Below, piece after piece: positions 8,828 through 15,795 of a DNA stretch of 64,000 bases. The notes beneath the pieces were generated by a model. It was not told the origin of the DNA. It saw only the letters and a program-made list of their open reading frames with translations, and did not search any database. The translations under genes and the position numbers were made by a program. Within the stretch, counting starts at the first letter, position 1, and each line of letters starts with the position of its first letter. The stretch is from Brevibacterium atlanticum (GTDB lineage Bacteria > Actinomycetota > Actinomycetes > Actinomycetales > Brevibacteriaceae), in contig NZ_CP050152.1 in the NCBI RefSeq assembly GCF_011617245.1, forward strand, positions 2,098,503 to 2,162,502, written 5' to 3'.

Positions 8828-9805
8828 TCAGCGGAACGCGCGCGCATCCGCCGTAGGATCGTCCTGGAGGGCGGCGATGAAGCTCCACGAATTCGGCCGA
8901 GACCCGTCGAGATCGGTGAAACCGTAGTGGGTGGCCAGACTGTGTGTGTCCTGCGTGGTGGTGTTGAACCGATGCCGGTCGGGGTCGCCGGCCAGGGCTA
9001 CGACGGAGCGGCCGAGGAGGTGGGGAGTCTCGGAGATCGCGAAGTCGCGGGGCGGGACGCTCCGATTCTCGTTGAGCGAATCGCGCATCCAGTTGTCTTC
9101 GTCGGTGCCGAAGAGGTCGAGCATCATCTCCGATCGCAGCCAGCCGGGTGTGATGGCGACCGCGGTGGATCCGACCGCGTCGAGTTCATGTCCGAGGTCG
9201 AACGCCAGGCGGCTGACCCCGGTCTTCGTGAGGTCGAGGAAGATGTTCTCCCGATAGTGGCTGGCGTTGTAGGCCGCTGTGCCGTCGGTGATCTCGATGT
9301 GGAGACCGCCTGGGGTGCGACTGAGCAGCGGCAGCGCGGCATGAGCGGTGTACAGGTGCGTGAGCAGACCGGCCCGCACGATGCGCATCTCCGTCTCGCG
9401 ATCGGTCTGCGAGAACGGGGTCCCCCAATCGACATAGGCCTCTCCCCCGATGTCGTTGACGAGGATGTCGAGGCGACCGTGTGCGTCCTCGATGCGGCGG
9501 ACCACCTCGGCGATCTGGGTTGGTTCGAGGTGGTCGCAGATATGGGATCGCGCCTGACCGCCCTCGGCGGTGATGAGCCCGACGGTGCCTTCGATGGTCT
9601 CGGCTCGCCCGTAGTCGGAGGGGCTCCCGGCCGTCGACCGACCGGTGCAGTGGACGGAGGCGCCGGCGCGAGCGAGGTCGCGGGCGATGGCCCGGCCCGC
9701 GCCGCGGGTGGCCCCGGCGACGAGGGCGATGCGCCCGGTCAGGGCCTGATCGTCAAACGGAGCGAAGCGATCGGAGTGTGTGGTCTCTGCAATGTGATTG
9801 GTCAT
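8828..9805 (-). CDS. SDR-family oxidoreductase-like protein with altered active site
   Basis: About 325 residues if started at MTNHIAE (ATG at 9805). An upstream in-frame start at 9829 would lie inside the palindromic operator. The Rossmann motif is AGATRGAGRAIA near residue 32 and the NAG-equivalent is VNDIGGEAY. Where short-chain dehydrogenases carry YxxxK, this protein reads LDLTK, so the catalytic Tyr appears to be Leu by hand alignment, while the Lys and an upstream TDGT are kept. Activity is therefore uncertain. It is divergent from a WYL regulator, which probably controls it. Confidence 0.75.
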   Translation of the reverse strand: MTNHIAETTHSDRFAPFDDQALTGRIALVAGATRGAGRAIARDLARAGASVHCTGRSTAGSPSDYGRAETIEGTVGLITAEGGQARSHICDHLEPTQIAEVVRRIEDAHGRLDILVNDIGGEAYVDWGTPFSQTDRETEMRIVRAGLLTHLYTAHAALPLLSRTPGGLHIEITDGTAAYNASHYRENIFLDLTKTGVSRLAFDLGHELDAVGSTAVAITPGWLRSEMMLDLFGTDEDNWMRDSLNENRSVPPRDFAISETPHLLGRSVVALAGDPDRHRFNTTTQDTHSLATHYGFTDLDGSRPNSWSFIAALQDDPTADARAFR

Positions 9806-9822
9806 GGCTTCAGTCTGTGTGA

Positions 9823-9851
9823 CCATCACTGACAGCCAGTGTCAGTGATGG
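9823..9851. promoter_or_regulatory. perfect 12-bp inverted repeat between SDR and WYL regulator
   Basis: CCATCACTGACA and its exact reverse complement TGTCAGTGATGG are separated by five bases (GCCAG). The site lies between the two divergent genes and directly upstream of the regulator's -10 hexamer at 9856-9861. It is a strong candidate operator for the adjacent YafY-like regulator, controlling both directions. Confidence 0.7.
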
Positions 9852-9855
9852 TGAT

Positions 9856-9861
9856 TAATCT
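9856..9861 (+). promoter_or_regulatory. leaderless -10 element (TAATCT) of WYL regulator
   Basis: TAATCT ends seven bases before the ATG at 9869 and no Shine-Dalgarno is present. The transcript would then begin at or near the start codon. This also supports 9869 over the earlier in-frame ATG at 9839. Confidence 0.5.
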
Positions 9862-9868
9862 TGGCACC

Positions 9869-10804
9869 ATGAAATCAGCGCGGCTCGTCTCGGAGATCGT
9901 CCTGCTGGCTGCGCGCTCGCATCCGATCACTGCCGCGGATCTCGCCCGGCGTCTCGAGGTCACCGAGCGCACCGTGTACCGCGATGTGGCTGACCTCTCG
10001 CTCATGGGTGTGCCGGTTCTCACTCAGTCGGGTCCGGGCGGTGGGATCCGACTCCTCGGCGATTGGACCTCACCTGTGTCGGGACTGACTCGGGATGAAG
10101 TGGATTCGGTGCTCGTCGGCTCTCCTGCGGCAGGCGATCTCGGACTCTCCGGCGAATTCGCCTCGGCACGCGAGAAGATCCTCGCTGAGACCGCCTCGGC
10201 GTTCTCCCGACACATCCTCGTCGACGGACCCGACTGGTTCATGGCGCGGGAGGACCCGCACGCTCTCAGCGCGATCGCCGCGGCCCTGCGCACCACACGG
10301 GGTCTGCGCATCACCTATGAGCGCAGAGGTGAGACACGGTCGCGGACGCTCATTCCACTCGGTCTCATCATCAAGGCCGGGCGCTGGTACCTGGCGGCGC
10401 AGCCGCCAGGAGGCCGACCCCGAACCTATCGCGTCGCTCGCATCCGATCGGCAGAACCGCGGTATCTGCGGGTGGGTGCCCCGGCACGGTTCCGCCTTGA
10501 TGAGTACTGGGAAGCTTCTCAGAAGGAATTCGACCGTTCGATGCGCACGATCGAGGTCCGGCTGCGGCTGCCCTCAGAACGCACCGATGATCTGCTGCGG
10601 GCCGTGCCCGGCAGAGTCACAGAAGCGGCACTGGCGCACGCCTCGGTGAGTGCAGGGATCGTCGAGGTGAACCTGCCCATGGAACCCGCCGAGGTGGCCG
10701 TGAGTCAGCTCATCACCGTTCCCGACCTCACCGTCGTCTCCCCGATGCATATCCGCCGCGGCCTGCACGATCGTGCGGTGGCCGCGGCGGAGAGCAATCG
10801 GTGA
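9869..10804 (+). CDS. YafY-like HTH/WYL-domain transcriptional regulator
   Basis: 311 residues from MKSARLVSEIV. The N-terminal winged helix (ITAADLARRLEVTERTVYRDVADLSLMGVPV) is a DeoR-type HTH_11 domain. It is followed by a WYL domain whose core reads RITYERRGETRSRTLIPLGLIIKAGRWYLAAQ, with WYL present as 'RWYLAA', and by a C-terminal WCX extension. WYL regulators sense a ligand or nucleic acid through this domain. The gene is divergent from the SDR gene across a perfect inverted repeat, so autoregulation and control of the SDR are likely. The effector is unknown. Confidence 0.85.
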   Translation: MKSARLVSEIVLLAARSHPITAADLARRLEVTERTVYRDVADLSLMGVPVLTQSGPGGGIRLLGDWTSPVSGLTRDEVDSVLVGSPAAGDLGLSGEFASAREKILAETASAFSRHILVDGPDWFMAREDPHALSAIAAALRTTRGLRITYERRGETRSRTLIPLGLIIKAGRWYLAAQPPGGRPRTYRVARIRSAEPRYLRVGAPARFRLDEYWEASQKEFDRSMRTIEVRLRLPSERTDDLLRAVPGRVTEAALAHASVSAGIVEVNLPMEPAEVAVSQLITVPDLTVVSPMHIRRGLHDRAVAAAESNR

Positions 10805-10822
10805 TCAGTCAGAGGCTGAGGA

Positions 10823-11611
10823 TCACTGGACTTCGTACTTGCCGTTGATCTGCCCGGCGCCGACTCCGCCGACTGCTTCCATGGCGGCCTTGGACAGGTC
10901 GAAGCAGCGGTTGCCGTGGTAGGGGCCGCGATCGTTGACGCGCACGGTCACCGACTTGCCGTTGGCGGTGTTCGTGATCTTCACCTTCGATCCGAAGGGC
11001 AGAGTCTTGTGCGCGGCGGTGAGCTTGTTCGTATCGAAGCTCTCGCCGTTGGCAGTCTTCCTGCCGTCGAATCCGTCGCCGCCGCCGTAGTAGGACATCG
11101 GACAGCTGCCGGACTCGCCGGCGGATTTCCCTGAGTTCGAGGGGCCGTCGTTCTCATCGGCTGATTCACCCGACGAGGACCCTCCGGATTCTCCGCCGGA
11201 TGACTCCTCCGGGGTCTTCTCCGATGTCGGCTCGGGGCTCGGAGTCTCCGTCTTCGCCTCGATCGAGATCCCTTCCGGCTTCTCCTTGGCCTGCTTCTTC
11301 GCCTTGGCCAGGGCATCATCGGTGGCCGTGGTCGGTTCGACGGCGGAGACCGCAGGCGCCTCGGCAACGACCTCGCCGCTCGAGGCGGAATCATTGGGCA
11401 CCATGGCCAGGCTCGAGGCTACGACAGCCGCGGTGGCAGCGGTCGGCACGATGAAGGCAGAGAGCACGGGACGGGTGCGCACGGCTGCGAGCACTCCCCC
11501 GGCGGTGTTCTGACCGGTCTGCGGCGAATGCCGACCGGACTTCTTCTTCGCGGTCAGTGCCGAGAAGATCGAACCGCTCCGCTTGGTACTCGGTGCTGAG
11601 TGTCTGCCCAC
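10823..11611 (-). CDS. RlpA-like double-psi beta-barrel secreted protein
   Basis: 262 residues from a GTG start preceded by GAGGAAC. A basic N-terminus with one membrane segment (VLSAFIVPTAATAAVVASSLAMV, around residues 49-71) is followed by a long low-complexity Pro/Glu/Ser/Gly stretch. The C-terminal domain of about 90 residues (SYYGGGDGFDGRKTANGESFDTNKLTAAHKTLPFGSKVKI ... VRVNDRGPYHGNRCFDLS) is the DPBB fold of RlpA lytic transglycosylases, including the catalytic Asp in NDRGPY. It probably acts on peptidoglycan outside the membrane. Two GATAAC repeats 11 bp apart lie upstream, as at the Rpf-like gene. Confidence 0.82.
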   Translation of the reverse strand: MGRHSAPSTKRSGSIFSALTAKKKSGRHSPQTGQNTAGGVLAAVRTRPVLSAFIVPTAATAAVVASSLAMVPNDSASSGEVVAEAPAVSAVEPTTATDDALAKAKKQAKEKPEGISIEAKTETPSPEPTSEKTPEESSGGESGGSSSGESADENDGPSNSGKSAGESGSCPMSYYGGGDGFDGRKTANGESFDTNKLTAAHKTLPFGSKVKITNTANGKSVTVRVNDRGPYHGNRCFDLSKAAMEAVGGVGAGQINGKYEVQ

Positions 11612-11715
11612 AGGTGATGTTCCTCGTCGTCTGAGACTGTCTCGCAGACTCGGAATCGCGGGGAAGGCCTCGTCACAGCACTGCTGGGCAAGAAGGGACC
11701 GAGTCGACGGATCAA

Positions 11716-11761
11716 GTTATCGGATCGTTATCTCGAAGCATTCTAATTAAGGAACTGTTAC
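11716..11761. promoter_or_regulatory. phased GTTATC repeats upstream of RlpA-like gene
   Basis: GTTATC at 11716 and 11727 are exactly 11 bp apart, and a GTTAC lies at 11757-11761. On the coding strand these read GATAAC/GTAAC. The arrangement parallels the repeats before the Rpf-like gene and suggests shared control of cell-wall hydrolases, possibly by MtrA. Confidence 0.4.
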
Positions 11762-11769
11762 AAAAGCAA

Positions 11770-11796
11770 TGCGGCACACCGTTTCGGCGTGCCGCA
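11770..11796 (-). terminator. intrinsic terminator after small helical protein gene
   Basis: Eleven-base arms (TGCGGCACACC and GGCGTGCCGCA, one wobble) with loop GTTTC, followed on the minus strand by TTGCTTTTG. This is a standard intrinsic terminator for the gene ending at 11827. Confidence 0.75.
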
Positions 11797-11826
11797 CAGT
11801 TGAGGGGCTGCTCACCGTCCTTCGGG

Positions 11827-12150
11827 TCAGCGTTCCTTCCGGGTGACGAGCTTGCGCACGTTGTCGGCTCCGGAGGTCACGGTCTCCTGCGCCTTGTCGA
11901 AGGCCCTTTCGACCTTGCCGCTGCGCACGGCATCGTCGATCGCGTGGGACACGGAACCGAGCGCCTTGTTCACGGTGGACTCCGCACTCTCGATGAGACG
12001 CTGCGACGAGGTCGCCTCGCGCACGTTCTTCACTCCGCTGCTGGCCGCACCGTAGGCACGACCGGCTGCGCGACGGACTCGCTCGGTCGGTGTCTTCGCG
12101 GTCGCGTCGATGACGTCGTCGGGTTCGATGGGTTCGCGGTGTGAGCTCAT
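11827..12150 (-). CDS. small helical protein of unknown function
   Basis: About 107 residues from the ATG at 12150; an alternative ATG lies at 12159. The composition is Ala/Ser/Glu/Lys/Arg-rich with no hydrophobic segment, and the predicted structure is amphipathic helices (RVRRAAGRAYGAASSGVKNVREATSS, KVERAFDKAQETVTSGADNVRKLV). I do not recognise a family. It resembles general small helical or phasin/CsbD-like cytosolic proteins only in composition. It is divergent from the GDPD gene and ends at a clear intrinsic terminator, which supports it as a real gene. Confidence 0.55.
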   Translation of the reverse strand: MSSHREPIEPDDVIDATAKTPTERVRRAAGRAYGAASSGVKNVREATSSQRLIESAESTVNKALGSVSHAIDDAVRSGKVERAFDKAQETVTSGADNVRKLVTRKER

Positions 12151-12195
12151 GTCTCCCATCCTTGACGACCCGGCCTGCCAGGTCAACACCCCGAC

Positions 12196-12201
12196 TAGGA
12201 T
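12196..12201 (+). promoter_or_regulatory. leaderless -10 element (TAGGAT) of GDPD gene
   Basis: TAGGAT is separated from the ATG at 12208 by six bases (CGGACT). No Shine-Dalgarno is present, which indicates a leaderless transcript. Confidence 0.6.
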
Positions 12202-12207
12202 CGGACT

Positions 12208-12981
12208 ATGAATTCCCAGCGGAAGGTCACTCCTGACCGAGAGATCATCGCCCACCGCGGAGGCCTGTGGCCGGGAATGAGCGAGAACACCCTCGAAGCC
12301 TTCCGCGCCGCCGCCGATACCGGAGTGCACTGGATGGAGACCGACGTCCACGCATCGGCCGACGGCGTCCTCTTCGCCGCGCACGATGCAGATCTCGAGC
12401 GCATCGCAGGACGACCGCACAGTATCCGAGAGCTGCCCGCCGCCGAACTCGACGACATCGAGCTCATCGCCGGGGGCCGTCTCCCCCGTCTCGAAGAACT
12501 CGTCGAGGAGCTGCCCGCCGTGGAGTGGAACATCGACGTCAAAGCTGAGCACAGCATCGGACCGATGATCCGGTTCGTCCACAACTTCTCAGTCGGAGAA
12601 CGGATCCGACTCGCCTCGTTCGACTCCGGAACCCTGCGCCGCCTGCGCACGGCTCTGCCAGGAGTGCGCACCTCGACGGGCAGGACGGAGACGGCACTGT
12701 TCGCCCTCGGCGGGCTGCCTCTGCTGCCCGATCACGGACCGGCGTCGCTGCCGCCTGAGGTCGACGCCCTGCAGGTGCCCCCGAGGTTCAAAGGGATTCC
12801 GGTGGTCACCGCGGATTTCGTCGACCGCGCCCATGCCAGTGGTCTGCTCGTGCATGTGTGGACGATCAACGATGCGGATGCGATGGAGGCACTGTTCGCT
12901 CTCGGAGTCGACGCGGTCGTCACCGACGCTGTGCCGGCCGGTCTCGAGGTGCTGGCGCGGACGCCTCAAACCGGGGAATAG
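12208..12981 (+). CDS. glycerophosphodiester phosphodiesterase
   Basis: 257 residues, a single GDPD TIM barrel. The signature is complete: HRGG at 16-19, SENTLEAF, METDVHASADGVLFAAHDADLERI (metal Glu/Asp and catalytic His) and the terminal VWTINDADAMEALFALGVDAVVTD. It hydrolyses glycerophosphodiesters to glycerol-3-phosphate and an alcohol, supplying phosphate and glycerol from lipid turnover. No signal peptide, so probably cytoplasmic. Its stop codon overlaps the -35 element of the rbpA promoter. Confidence 0.9.
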   Translation: MNSQRKVTPDREIIAHRGGLWPGMSENTLEAFRAAADTGVHWMETDVHASADGVLFAAHDADLERIAGRPHSIRELPAAELDDIELIAGGRLPRLEELVEELPAVEWNIDVKAEHSIGPMIRFVHNFSVGERIRLASFDSGTLRRLRTALPGVRTSTGRTETALFALGGLPLLPDHGPASLPPEVDALQVPPRFKGIPVVTADFVDRAHASGLLVHVWTINDADAMEALFALGVDAVVTDAVPAGLEVLARTPQTGE

Positions 12982-13000
12982 ACGGACACGGTAGACTGTT
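12975..13000 (+). promoter_or_regulatory. SigR/SigH-type promoter of rbpA (GGAAT-N18-GTT)
   Basis: GGAAT at 12975-12979 and GTT at 12998-13000 are separated by exactly 18 bases, matching the ECF SigR/SigH consensus of actinobacteria. In Streptomyces, rbpA belongs to the SigR thiol-stress regulon. A TAGACT hexamer at 12992-12997 within the same stretch could serve a housekeeping promoter. Confidence 0.65.
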
Positions 13001-13043
13001 GCACTGCGTCCAAGGTGTGCAGTCGAGTCGGAAGGTCTTAGAT

Positions 13044-13385
13044 ATGAGCGAACGCAGTCTCCGCGGAACACAGTTGGGCTCGCGCAGCCTCGAAACCGAA
13101 GAGGGCGTCGAGCCGGCACCCCGTCAGATGGTCGAGTTCGAATGCGAGGACGGAACCCGTTTCAAGGTGCCGTTCTCGATCGAGGCCGAGGTGCCCTCGA
13201 CCTGGGACTCCGGCCTCCACGGCATCGGCGTCCGCGTCGGCGTCAACGAACCGGACGGCGAGCCGGTCAAGCATGTGCGCTCCCACTGGGACATGCTCCT
13301 CGAGCGTCGGTCCTTCGACGAACTCCAGGTGCTCCTCGATGAGCGCCTCGCGATCCGTCGCGGTGAGGTTCCGGCTCAGAGCTGA
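13044..13385 (+). CDS. rbpA: RNA polymerase-binding protein RbpA
   Basis: 113 residues with the family's landmarks in order: basic N-terminal tail SLRGTQLGSRSLET, core MVEFECEDGTRFKVPFSIEAEVPSTW, and the C-terminal sigma-interacting helix HWDMLLERRSFDELQVLLDERL. RbpA stabilises the RNA polymerase open complex with the primary sigma factor. The Streptomyces protein has zinc-binding cysteines; here only one Cys is seen (FECED) and the CxxC after the Trp is replaced by SGLHG, as in the zinc-free mycobacterial form. GGAAGG lies eight bases before the ATG. A SigR-type promoter lies upstream. Confidence 0.93.
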   Translation: MSERSLRGTQLGSRSLETEEGVEPAPRQMVEFECEDGTRFKVPFSIEAEVPSTWDSGLHGIGVRVGVNEPDGEPVKHVRSHWDMLLERRSFDELQVLLDERLAIRRGEVPAQS

Positions 13386-13423
13386 ACCGTCCGGCCGCGA
13401 GCCACTCGCGCCGGAGGAACGTC

Positions 13424-13456
13424 AAAGGGGTGCAGGTCAACGACCTGCACCCCTTT
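13424..13456 (+). terminator. intrinsic terminator after rbpA
   Basis: Perfect 15-bp arms (AAAGGGGTGCAGGTC and its reverse complement) with a three-base AAC loop, ending in CCCCTTTGCTT. It lies 38 bp after the rbpA stop. Confidence 0.85.
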
Positions 13457-13564
13457 GCTTATGCCTGCTCGTCGCCCGCTTGTGCTTGTTCGTCGCACAC
13501 ACACGACTCGAGCCGACTCTCCGGAAGCCCCGCGACCTCTCTTCGGAAGGTTCGCGACTCTCGC

Positions 13565-13726
13565 TCAAGCCGGAGCGCGTCTGTCGACCCGTGCGCCATT
13601 CGACAACCGCGCGCCGCCTTGATCGAGGAGCGCTCTTCTGTCGTTCAAGTCGGAGCGCATGTGTCGACCCGTGGACCTTTCGACTCCCGCGCGTGCCCTT
13701 GATCGAGGTGAGTGATCGAGGTGAGA
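13565..13726. repeat. 80-bp-period imperfect tandem duplication with 13-bp tandem at its end
   Basis: Copies at 13565-13628 and 13645-13708 begin TCAAGYCGGAGCGC, share TGTCGACCCGTG, and end in CTTGATCGAGG. The second copy runs into two tandem 13-mers (GATCGAGGTGAGT and GATCGAGGTGAGA) at 13701-13726. This fills most of the 325-bp gene-free stretch between the rbpA terminator and the next gene. No coding potential was recognised there. Confidence 0.75.
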
Positions 13727-13781
13727 GCCAGCGTCGCGCATGATCACGTGCCCACAGTCCTGTGCAGGCAGAAGGTTCTGC

Positions 13782-14570
13782 TCATGGGGCCTTCGAGCGG
13801 TCGAAGAGTCGGCGGAGTTGGTTGCGTCGGCGGGTCAGCCCCCAACCGGCGACCTTCGTGAACGCCTCGGAGATGATCGACCCACTCATCTTCGACTCAC
13901 CGAGCTCGCGTTCGACGAAGACGATGGGCACCTCGGCGATGCGGAAACCCGCCTCGACCGTGCGGTAGGTCATGTCGATCTGGAAGCAGTAGCCCTGCGA
14001 CTGCACGCCGGAGAGGTCGAGCGATTCGAGGACCGGGCGGGTATAGGCACGGAATCCTGCGGTCGCGTCCCGGACGCCGAGACCCATGACCGCGTTGACG
14101 TAGACGTTCGCGCCGCGAGAGAGGAAGAACCGCGACTTCGGCCAGTCGACGATCTCACCTCCGGGCACCCACCTCGATCCGATGACGAGGTCGGCCCGCC
14201 CCGAGCGGGCGACGTCGAGAAGCTGCCCGAGATCGAGGGCACGGTGGGACCCGTCGGCGTCGAACTCGCAGATGATCGCGTAGTCGCGCTCGAGAGCCCA
14301 TTCGAAGCCGGCGATATAGGCCATGCCGAGACCGGACTTCTCACTCCGGTGGAGGACGTGGATGCGGGAATCGGTTCGGGCCCGCTCTTCGGCCCACTCC
14401 CCCGTACCGTCGGGTGACCCGTCATCGACGATGAGGACGTCGACCTCCGGCTGCGCTTCGAACAGACCGGACAGGGTCACGGGCAGGGCGAGACGTTCGT
14501 TGAATGTGGGGATGACGACGAGGACCTTGGAAAGCACGGACTCCACGATACGCGTTCGCCTGAGAAACAA
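13782..14570 (-). CDS. ppm1: polyprenol monophosphomannose synthase (GT2)
   Basis: Up to 262 residues; the conserved part begins at VLSKVLVVIPTFNE, so a GTG at 14537 or thereabouts may be the true start. GT2 motifs are VIVDDGSPDGTG, the nucleotide-metal motif CEFDADGSH, RWVPGG and QSQGYCFQIDMTYR, all typical of dolichol/polyprenol-phosphate mannosyltransferases. It transfers mannose from GDP-mannose to polyprenol phosphate, the donor for lipomannan and protein mannosylation outside the membrane. No C-terminal membrane domain and no fused Lnt-like acyltransferase are present. Confidence 0.85.
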   Translation of the reverse strand: MFLRRTRIVESVLSKVLVVIPTFNERLALPVTLSGLFEAQPEVDVLIVDDGSPDGTGEWAEERARTDSRIHVLHRSEKSGLGMAYIAGFEWALERDYAIICEFDADGSHRALDLGQLLDVARSGRADLVIGSRWVPGGEIVDWPKSRFFLSRGANVYVNAVMGLGVRDATAGFRAYTRPVLESLDLSGVQSQGYCFQIDMTYRTVEAGFRIAEVPIVFVERELGESKMSGSIISEAFTKVAGWGLTRRRNQLRRLFDRSKAP

Positions 14571-14682
14571 TGAGTCGACACCCCCGCCTTCGGACCACGC
14601 TGCCGAAGCAGTGAGTTATCTAATGACGGGAGTGCCGACTCCATCCCGCCTATGCGGAATGTTCACCACGAATCTAGTGGCC

Positions 14683-14708
14683 CACAGCGACTTTGCAAAA
14701 TCGCTGTG
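14683..14708. repeat. 26-bp near-perfect palindrome
   Basis: CACAGCGA ... TCGCTGTG flank the self-complementary core TTTGCAAA, with one mismatched pair (14691/14700). It lies in the 241-bp gap between the amidohydrolase-like gene and the mannosyltransferase gene, about 115 bp upstream of the latter. It could be a regulator site or a transcript hairpin. Confidence 0.5.
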
Positions 14709-14811
14709 ACCAGCAACGATACCCGAAATCGCAGGTCAGCGGCGCGTGTTGTGCAGAAAGATTCTTTGCCTCTCGGCGTGTCGCCTGGACTCAGGCGGAA
14801 ACCACGGATGC

Positions 14812-15738
14812 TCAGAGCGCGATGCGGGTGGGCAACGGCACATCCGGAGCCAGTTCCGGCAGGCCAGGGGTGCCCGATCGAGGGTCTGTGCTCCACGCTG
14901 CGACCCGCGGATCGGCGACCTGGACGACGAGCCTCTCGACCTTCCAGCGCACGATGTCCGCGGCAGCGCCCGGAACCAGCACTCCGCCCTCCGGATTGCT
15001 GGCAGCACGATGAGCGAAGCGGGTCGCGGCGTTGAAGGCGGCACGTGCACCGATGCCGTTCTCACCGACGACGGCCGAGCGCACGGTCGCCCACGGCGAG
15101 GACTGCGAATGGCAGAACGAGACCTGGGCGCCCGCAGCAAGCAGGTGAGAGAGCGGCTGCGGCAGCGCCGGGTCGAGCGTGATCGCGACTCCGCTGCGGC
15201 CGAGTGCCTCGACGTGTCCATCGTCGACGGAGAAGTCCAGCAGCAGCCGGTAGCCGTGTCGCTGCGCGTGAGCGGCGTCGGTGCGCAGGCTCTCCAGGAC
15301 CTCGCCGAGGCGTTCGTTCGAGTCGACGAGGACGAACAGCTGCGTCTCCGGCAGGGTCTCGAGTGAGAGGAATTCCGCCGCCGCTGCCGATGCCCGCTGC
15401 TGGTCACCGTCACCCAGCCCCGGATAGTCGACGATCGACAGGCCCTCGGGCGCGTCCGCGGCGAATCGCGCGATCGCCTCGGCGGTGCCGAGTGCATGGA
15501 CGTGTGTGTACCCCTGATCGTGCAGTTCCCGCGCCGTCGGCGAGTCCCCGTCGAGGACGAGACCGGCGTGGACGATTCCAGGAGTGAGGAAGTCCTCGGC
15601 GAGGTCGATCGCCTCGGGGTCGAGGGCCTTCGCCGCTTCGTCGGATCCGATGAACGAGACCTTTCCGTCCGTGTGTCCGAGCGCCGTCGCGAAGGGGTCG
15701 GCACTGCTGTATACGTCTCCACCAAAGTACATAGTCAC
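14812..15738 (-). CDS. amidohydrolase-like protein lacking metal ligands
   Basis: 308 residues. The N-terminus (YFGGDVYSSADPFATALGHTDGKVSFIGSD) and C-terminus (AAFNAATRFAHRAASNPEGGVLVPGAAADIVRW) are the composite beta-sandwich ends of YtcJ-like amidohydrolases. The segment where the family has PGxxDxHxH reads LTPGIVHAGLVLDG, so the HxH metal pair is absent. The protein is also shorter than the usual length of about 500. It may be non-catalytic or a divergent hydrolase. A leaderless GTG start at 15738 is supported by TAGCCT seven bases away. Confidence 0.65.
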   Translation of the reverse strand: MTMYFGGDVYSSADPFATALGHTDGKVSFIGSDEAAKALDPEAIDLAEDFLTPGIVHAGLVLDGDSPTARELHDQGYTHVHALGTAEAIARFAADAPEGLSIVDYPGLGDGDQQRASAAAAEFLSLETLPETQLFVLVDSNERLGEVLESLRTDAAHAQRHGYRLLLDFSVDDGHVEALGRSGVAITLDPALPQPLSHLLAAGAQVSFCHSQSSPWATVRSAVVGENGIGARAAFNAATRFAHRAASNPEGGVLVPGAAADIVRWKVERLVVQVADPRVAAWSTDPRSGTPGLPELAPDVPLPTRIAL

Positions 15739-15745
15739 AGCCGAC

Positions 15746-15751
15746 AGGCTA
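15746..15751 (-). promoter_or_regulatory. leaderless -10 element (TAGCCT) of amidohydrolase-like gene
   Basis: On the minus strand TAGCCT is followed by seven bases (GTCGGCT) and the GTG at 15738, with no Shine-Dalgarno. It faces the divergent exonuclease gene. Confidence 0.5.
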
Positions 15752-15795
15752 CACCGCTCCCCCTGTGTCAGATCCGTCGGGTATCGTCATCGATT

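Noticed and set aside
11612..11769. Possible c-di-AMP (ydaO) riboswitch before the RlpA-like gene
   Set aside because: This class often precedes Rpf/RlpA-type genes, but the conserved ydaO core bases could not be found on the minus strand; only phased GATAAC repeats are present.
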